A DNA stretch of 33,278 nt from Methylocucumis oryzae. GTDB taxonomy: Bacteria > Pseudomonadota > Gammaproteobacteria > Methylococcales > Methylomonadaceae. The position numbers were made by a program, and so were the translations under genes. The notes beneath the pieces are model-generated. The model searched no databases. It was given only the letters and a program-made list of their open reading frames with translations, and was not told where the DNA came from. The DNA lies in assembly GCF_000963695.1 (NCBI RefSeq), contig NZ_LAJX01000102.1, positions 1-33,278 of the forward strand, in the 5' to 3' direction. Position 1 is the first letter of the stretch, and each line of letters starts with the position of its first letter. Shown here piece by piece: positions 27,009 through 33,278 of this stretch.

Positions 27009-29563
27009 AGCTCATCATCTAAGCGTTGTACATGGGTTAAATCGGTTGTTTGCGAGTGGCTGAAATAGGCTTGTGCAATCACATCGGCAAGTTGCCATAT
27101 CAATTCTCTGCTATCGGATAATAATTTATCGAGTTGCAAATAACAGGCCTCTTCATCGCTAGCAGCGAGTAATGTAGTTAAATTGCTTAACTTCACATCG
27201 GTGTATAGCTTCATGACCAATTGTTCTTCTTCGCTTAGCCTACTTTTGCGTTCTCTAGGCAGCTCTGCAATATGCGCTGAAAGTTGTTGCAGTTGATAAG
27301 CAAGTGAGCGTGGATGCGCGGCGTCAAATAATAATAAATCCAATACCATAGGGAGTTGTACCGGGCAGCGATAGCGGCGCTGGTAAATCGTTAAGCTATG
27401 GGTGGAATATAACACCGCTTCTAAAATTTGGCTTTGTACCGCGCTTTCTTGTTTGCAAACCAGCGCACCGCGCAGTAACGTGATGAGTGCTAGCGCGCGT
27501 TCCAGTTTACGGCCACTGTCAAGCATTAGCCAACCGGCTTCTCGGGTCATGCTTTCACTGGTGAAGCCGGTAAAGGCGACAATGCCGGTAATTAATTCAT
27601 CTAAGCAGCTTAGCAAATGTTCTAGCGCCATATCGTTATTAATGACGCGTTGTTGCCAGCGGTGTTGAATATTATCTATTGTGCGCCAGGTATCTTGCGA
27701 CCATAAATCACGCACACTAAATGCAGTCTGCACAAAACGCTTGTATATTAGCGGCGAGAGAACCGGGTTTTAAACTGTCTTTGGCTAGAGAAAGCAACTC
27801 AGTTTGTGGTGTGTTTAGTAGTGCATTGTCGGCGCGACAAAGCCTGGATAACTGGTAGTAACGTGCGTTAAGCTGGCTAATAAAACGCTTAATGACGATT
27901 GTTCGGTAGGGTCATTAAATTCTAATAGCGAGCGCATTTTAAGTAAGACCGTGCGCAGCAAACGAGCGGATGCTTCAATGCGTTCGATATAACGTCCTAC
28001 CCAGAACAAATGGTCGGCCGCACGGCTAGTAAGGGCTTCGCTAACGGCTTCAACGACTAACGTGCGCGTGGGTGGTGTATTGCTGACCGAGGTTTCCTGC
28101 GTGGCAGGGGCTAAAATCCAGGTATCCTTGCTAAGACCACCTGATTGGTTGGAGACTGAGAAAGGATTTTGGCCTGAAGCGACTCGGGTCAGGCCGCCCG
28201 ACATGACGATATAATCGTTGCCGTGTGCAACGACAAACTGGCGTAACACTGCTTGGCAAGGCTCGATTTTATGGTCTATGAAGGCCGGTACGGATGCTAA
28301 GTGCATTTGTTCTTGCCCGACGAACAAATAAGGCTTGGCAATAATTTCTGCGCGTAAACGCTGTTGCTGCTCACCCGATAATTCATTGCCAAAAATCGCG
28401 CTATTACCTGGGTTACGATTAATGTGTTTGATGATTAATCGGTCTAAGTTGTTTAAGACAAAGTCGCGTTCTTTAGCATGGCCACACCACCAGGTGGCAA
28501 TAGAGGGGAGTAATAAGTCTTCGCCGAGGAAATAACGGGCTAATTGCGGTAAAAAAGCCAGTAAGCCGGGATTTTCTAAAATACTAGAGCCTAATGGATT
28601 GGCTATCGCAACATTGCCGCGCCGTACTGCTTCCATCAGTCCGGCGACGCCTAAGCGGGAATCACTGCGTAACTCTAAAGGGTCGCAATACACATCATCG
28701 ACGCGCCGTAAAATGACATCGACATGTTGTAAGCCTGCCAACGTTTTTAACCAGACATGGCCATCACGCACGGTTAAATCGTCGCCTTGGACTAAGGTAT
28801 AACCTAAATAAGCGGCTAAATAGGCGTGCTCAAAATAGGTTTCGTTAAATGGGCCAGGTGTAAGAATGACGATACGCGGATTATCTTTGTTTTGTGGTGA
28901 TAATCCGGCTAAGCCTTTGTGCAAGCCTTTAAAAAAATTAGCCAGTCTATGGACTTTATTGGCTTGAAAAATATCGGGTAATACGCGTGTTAACACCATA
29001 CGGTTTTCTAGCGCATAACCTGAGCCTGATGGGGCTTGGCTTCTATCGTCTAAAACGAATAACTGACCGCTGCTGCTGCGAACTAAGTTAGCAGAATAAA
29101 TAACTAGCGACTTATTATGCTTAGGGTTGGCTCCCACACAACCGGGCAAAAAACCTTGATGACCGTAGATTAATTCAGGTGGCAACAAGCCTTGTTTTAA
29201 CAAGTTTTGTGAGCCGTAGATGTCTTTTAGGATTAAATTTAGTAATTCAGCACGCTGTTGCAATCCTGCAGCTAAACGTAAACCGTCATCATGGCTAATC
29301 AGCAGTGGTATCGGGTCTAAACGCCAAGGCCGCGCCATTTTTTGCGTATCACCATAGACATTATAGGTCACGCCGTTTTCGCGTAATAAACGTTGCGCTT
29401 CTTTGCGACGCTTATCCAGCTCAGTAATGCCTAGTGTGTTTAATTGCGACCAATACGACAGCTCTTTCGCATCGTGTACGGCGGTTGCGTCGTCGTACAC
29501 GCCTAGTTGCGTTGGGAAATATTGGCCGCTATCAGTTTGTGCAAAGGGATTTATAACGCTCAC
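27005..29563 (-). CDS. Circularly permuted ATP-grasp fused to alpha-E domain (two frameshifts)
   Basis: Rebuilt length about 852 residues. Residues 1-500 are the circularly permuted ATP-grasp (COG2308): RPWRLDPIPLLISHDD, LLPPELIYGHQGFLPGC, TPGPFNETYFEHAYLA, DVILRRVDDVYCDPLELR and LLLPSIATWWCG are in the expected order. The C-terminal 320 residues are an alpha-E helical domain (COG2307) beginning SRAADHLFWVGRYIERIEAS. ATP-grasp members of this type are predicted to form peptide-like amide bonds. Two opposing shifts, one base missing near 27830 and one extra in A4 at 27733-27736, split the alpha-E part; repair gives a continuous domain. Start GTG 29563 with AGG 8 bases upstream, and 17 bases after the previous gene. 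Confidence 0.88.
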
Positions 29564-29580
29564 GCGATAACCTGTTACCG

Positions 29581-32500
29581 TTAACGATGTTGATAACGTA
29601 AGTCTAATGTAAATGGAAAATCATTGTTGAGTTCTTCCAGCGGCGGAGCCATCGGTCTTGGCGCATCGGTATGTATTCTAAAGCGTTGTTCTAGCGCTTG
29701 GTCGGCGACGGCTTCGGTTGTGGTTTGTGCCATAGGTGCTTTTATGATTGCCCCCGGTGTATGACCGTAATCCCAGAATCGGCTAATACGTCTGGCTTCG
29801 GCCTCAAAGCTGTTAACCGGGAAGCGCTCATAACTACGACCACCCGGATGGGCAACATGATAAGTACATCCTCCCACCGCATGACCGTTCCAAGTATCTA
29901 TCACGTCAAAAATTAATGGTACATGGGGGCTAATCGTTGGGTGTAACGCCGACGGTGGTTGCCAAGCCCGGTAACGCACACCGGCAACATATTCGCCGAT
30001 ACGGTTCGTTGGTCGTAATGGCAGACGTCTACCGTTACAAGCAATGACATAGCGCCCAGCGGTAAAACCAGTGACTTTAACTTGTAAGCGCTCGACCGAT
30101 GAATCAACATAGCGAGCAGTACCGGTGCTAGTGACTTCTTCGCCTAAGACATGCCAAGGTTCTATAGCAAAACGTAGCTCTAATTCCATGTCATCAGTCA
30201 TCATGACGCCATATCTTGGGAAGCGGAATTCAAAAAATGGCTCTAGCCAGCTCAGCTCAAAGGGGTAGCCAGCTCGTTTTAAGTCATTGACCACGCTGAT
30301 TAAGTCTTGTCGTACATAATGCGGCAGCATAAAGCGGTCATGTAATTCTGTGCCCCAGCGTACTAAGTCGTGTTGATACGGTTTACGCCAAAACCATGCG
30401 ATTAACGCGCGTAATAACACCGTTTGGACGAGTGACATACGCGCATGAGGCGGCATTTCAAAGGCTCTCAGCTCTAAAATACCTAAACGACCTGTTGAGC
30501 TATCGGGTGAATACAGTTTATCTATGCAAAATTCAGCTCTATGGGTATTACCGGTAATATCGGTTAACAAATGCCGTAGCAAGCGGTCAACTAGCCAAGG
30601 TGCAGGTACTTCACCGGCTGGCATTTGTTGGAAGGCGATTTCTAACTCGTATAATTTTTCATCCCGACCCTCATCGACTCTAGGTGCTTGACTGGTAGGG
30701 CCGATAAACATACCTGAGAATAAATACGATAAGCCTGGATGATGTTGCCAGTAAGTAATTAAGCTGCGTAATAAATCAGGCCGTCTTAACAGCGGGCTAT
30801 CGGCTGGCGATTCTGCACCTATGGTGATGTGATTGCCGCCGCCCGTTCCGGTATGGCGACCGTCGAGCATAAATTTTTCTGTGCCTAAGCGCGATAAATA
30901 GGCGTTTTGATACAGTATTTCAGTTTTTTCAACTAATTCTGGCCAGTTTTTAGAGGGGTGAATATTGACCTCGATAACGCCGGGGTCTGGTGTAACCATT
31001 AGGCGTTCGACGCGGTAATCTCTAGGGGGCTCATAACCTTCGATGACTACAGGTAACGCTAGTTTTTCTGCAACGATTTCAATGGTTGCGATTAAGTCTA
31101 AATAATGTTCCAGCGTAGACAGCGGCGGCATGAATAAATACAAGCGACCATTGCGCGGCTCTATACAAATCGCGGTATGCGGTACATCGACGTAGCGGCT
31201 AGGTACATCGCCAGGCTCTTGCTCATTTAAGTCGGATGTAGCGGTTTTTTCTTCAAACGTGCTGTAACGCTGCATGACTTCGCCAAAATAGTCGGCCAAT
31301 TTCGGCAAGTCTTTGAATAAGCTTTGCGGTTCTTGCGGGTCACGTCGTTCAGGCGCTACCCAAGGCAAGCTGCTTAACGGCATACGCATACCGATAGGTG
31401 AGTTACCGGGTATTAAAAACATTGCGCCTCGTCTAAATTCCCAAGGGCCGCTTTGCCAAACATGGTTATACCAATTCCATTTTAACGGTAAGGTAAAACC
31501 TACCGGCATACCCAAATCTTGGTCTAATACTTGCGCAAGCGTTCTGCGTTCTAGCGGGTCTTTTTAAATTGGCTTTAAGTGGATTCAGGTTAGTCGGTAA
31601 TGTGCCTTCTTGCCATAAGTAGTAAAAGCTGTCTTCGTAGGCCGGTGTGATATGGCTTTCCGTGACGCCTAAATAGCGAGTCAGTTCTTGAGTAAACGCC
31701 AACGCATCTTTAATGTCATGACCATAATCGGTATTGATGTCGGCTAATAGCTCAGGATTTCGCCATATCGGGGTATGGTCTTTACGCCAAAAAATGCCGT
31801 ATTGCCAGCGTGGTAAGGGTTCACCGGGATACCATTTGCCTTGCCCGTAATGCAATAATGCGCCTTTAGCAAAAAACGTCGCGCAAACGTTTGGTCAATT
31901 CTTGTGCGCGCTCGCGTTTGTGCGCACCATCTGCGTGCGTATTCCATTGCGGACTCTCCATATCATCAATAGAGACGAAGGTAGGTTCGCCGCCCATCGT
32001 CAAATGAACGCGGTCTTGCTCGAATTGCCTGTCTATTTGTAAGCCCAGCTCGTTAATCGCGTACCATTGCTCATCGGTATAAGGTTTGGTGACGCGTGGG
32101 TCTTCAAATAAGCGTTCGACGGTATTGCTAAAGTCAAATTCGACTTCGCAAGGGTCTGTACAGCCGGTTACCGGTGCAGCGCTTGCAGGTGAAGGTGTAC
32201 AGGCTAATGGAATATGACCTTCGCCGGCTAAAAGACCCGAGGTCGGGTCTAAGCCTATCCAACCAGCCCCAGGAATATAGACTTCTGCCCAGGCATGTAA
32301 ATCGGTAAAATCTTGAGCTGGCCCTGATGGACCGTCTAATGATTTAATGTCGGCGGTTAATTGCACTAAATAACCGGAGACAAAGCGTGCCGCTAGGCCA
32401 AAATGCCGTAGGATTTGCACTAATAACCAGGCCGAATCACGACACGAGCCATTGGCTTTGGTCAATGTTTCTTCGCAGCTTTGAATACCAGGTTCCATCC

Positions 32501-32982
32501 GAATGTTATAGGCAACTGTTTGATAAACGGCGCGATTAACATCGACCATAAAGTCGTTGATATTACGTGGGCTTAAATCGAAGTTGGCTAGCCATTGCTT
32601 AAGTCGTTCACCTGATTCAGCGATTTCTAAATAAGGCACTAATTCTTTAGCCAGTGCGGCTTCATAGCTAAAAGGAAATTTTTCGGCGTAGCTTTCGACG
32701 AAAAAAATCAAATGGATTAATCGTCGTCATATCGGCAATGACTTCGACATCGACGCTTAATAAACGGGTTTTTTTCGGAAACACCACGCGCGCCAATATA
32801 TTGCCGAAGGGGTCTTGTTGCCAGTTAATAAAATGCTCTTCTGGCTCAATGCGTAGGCTATAACCTTTTATCGGTGTGCGGCTATGTACGGCAGGGCGCA
32901 ATCTAAACACATGCGGCGACAGCGCGACAGCTTTGTCGAAGTGGTAAATTGTTTTGTGCCGAATGGCTACTTTTATTGACAT
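29581..32982 (-). CDS. Transglutaminase-DUF2126 (putative amidoligase) fusion protein, three frameshifts
   Basis: The rebuilt protein has about 1132 residues. An N-terminal transglutaminase-like part (about 1-300) shows KVAIRHKTIYHFDKAV, Cys in NGSCRDSAWLLVQ, His in DLHAWAEVYIPG and Asp in GLDPTSG. The rest is DUF2126 (COG4196), predicted to be a COOH-NH2 ligase (amidoligase), with HLTMGGEPTFVSIDD, LPVVIEGYEPPRDYR, DGRHTGTGGGNHITIG and ILELRAFEMPPHARM. Shifts sit in A7 at 32701-32707, A6 at 31871-31876 and T5 at 31561-31565, each with one extra base; correcting all three gives one uninterrupted protein of normal family length. GAGG precedes ATG 32982. First gene seen of the Anbu cluster. Confidence 0.9.
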
Positions 32983-33029
32983 GCGAAAATCCTCGACGTT
33001 AAGTGATGTAGCATAGCAAGTGCCTATGA

Positions 33030-33278
33030 TTAATAGGCTTTGCGTTGTTGTTCGGATTGCATTCTGAGCAATTCTTCTTCAATACCGGCAGCAAACGTAA
33101 GTTGTGCGACATTATTGGTATGGAAAAAACCTTGGAAATCTTGGTAGCGCTGAACATATTCGATAATTAACGAAGAATGCTCAGATGACGTGGAAAAAAT
33201 TTGTTTTAAGCCTTCTTGTTTAGAGCCTACTGCGTCGAGTAAAAAATCCTTGCCTTGTTCACGTATAGCATTCACCAC
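33030..33278 (-). CDS. C-terminal part of an unidentified protein (runs off the window)
   Basis: The frame is open to the right edge, so the true start is beyond 33278. The visible 82 residues are soluble and helical (GKDFLLDAVGSKQEGLKQIF, later AAGIEEELLRMQSEQQRKAY) and I do not recognise them. The stop is 47 bases before the transglutaminase-DUF2126 start on the same strand, so it could be the operon's preceding gene. Confidence 0.5.
   Translation of the reverse strand: MVNAIREQGKDFLLDAVGSKQEGLKQIFSTSSEHSSLIIEYVQRYQDFQGFFHTNNVAQLTFAAGIEEELLRMQSEQQRKAY

Overview
The window looks like a chromosomal segment of a moderately AT-rich gammaproteobacterium. A Methylococcales methanotroph is plausible from the gene mix and the short palindromic intergenic repeats, but no marker gene here proves it. 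There are no rRNA, tRNA, CRISPR or transposase genes. Many genes are interrupted by single-base shifts, most of them in homopolymers and including the biosynthetic gene thiC three-way split. I therefore read them as probable consensus indels and annotate the rebuilt genes.

Region 1 (1-10111, minus strand) is the most unusual part. It holds a 1304-residue protein with a beta-propeller/NHL-like C-terminal half, then two tandem paralogues that look like full-length two-lobe BPI/LBP/CETP (TULIP) lipid-binding proteins, then a 753-residue pentapeptide-repeat protein. The scar of a third TULIP copy lies between the first two genes. The first and last proteins share a short W-D-Y-V module, which links the genes as one possible system, perhaps for lipid or LPS binding.

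Region 2 (10112-16838): a long intergenic stretch with a decayed membrane-protein gene and a MITE-like repeat; a GST-cytochrome P450 fusion; glcD, convergent with zero spacing; and thiC under a TPP riboswitch, with a palindromic repeat lodged in the leader.

Region 3 (17047-20330): a GT2 glycosyltransferase, a LAB_N membrane protein and a DUF1624 acyltransferase-like membrane protein (plus strand), then a secreted Fn3-like protein (minus strand). A GT39 (ArnT-like) gene at 23656-25206 may be the separated partner of the first two.

Region 4 (20403-23702): a nucleotidyltransferase gene and a roughly 2.3 kb accessory island (lipoprotein, PIN/antitoxin remnant, HNH endonuclease) flanked by diverged direct copies of the GT39-nucleotidyltransferase junction.

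Region 5 (25255-33278, minus strand): the conserved Anbu cluster, made of transglutaminase-DUF2126 amidoligase, circularly permuted ATP-grasp fused to alpha-E, a second transglutaminase, and the Anbu proteasome-like peptidase. It is a predicted peptide synthesis or tagging and proteolysis pathway. A truncated gene of unknown function enters from the right edge.
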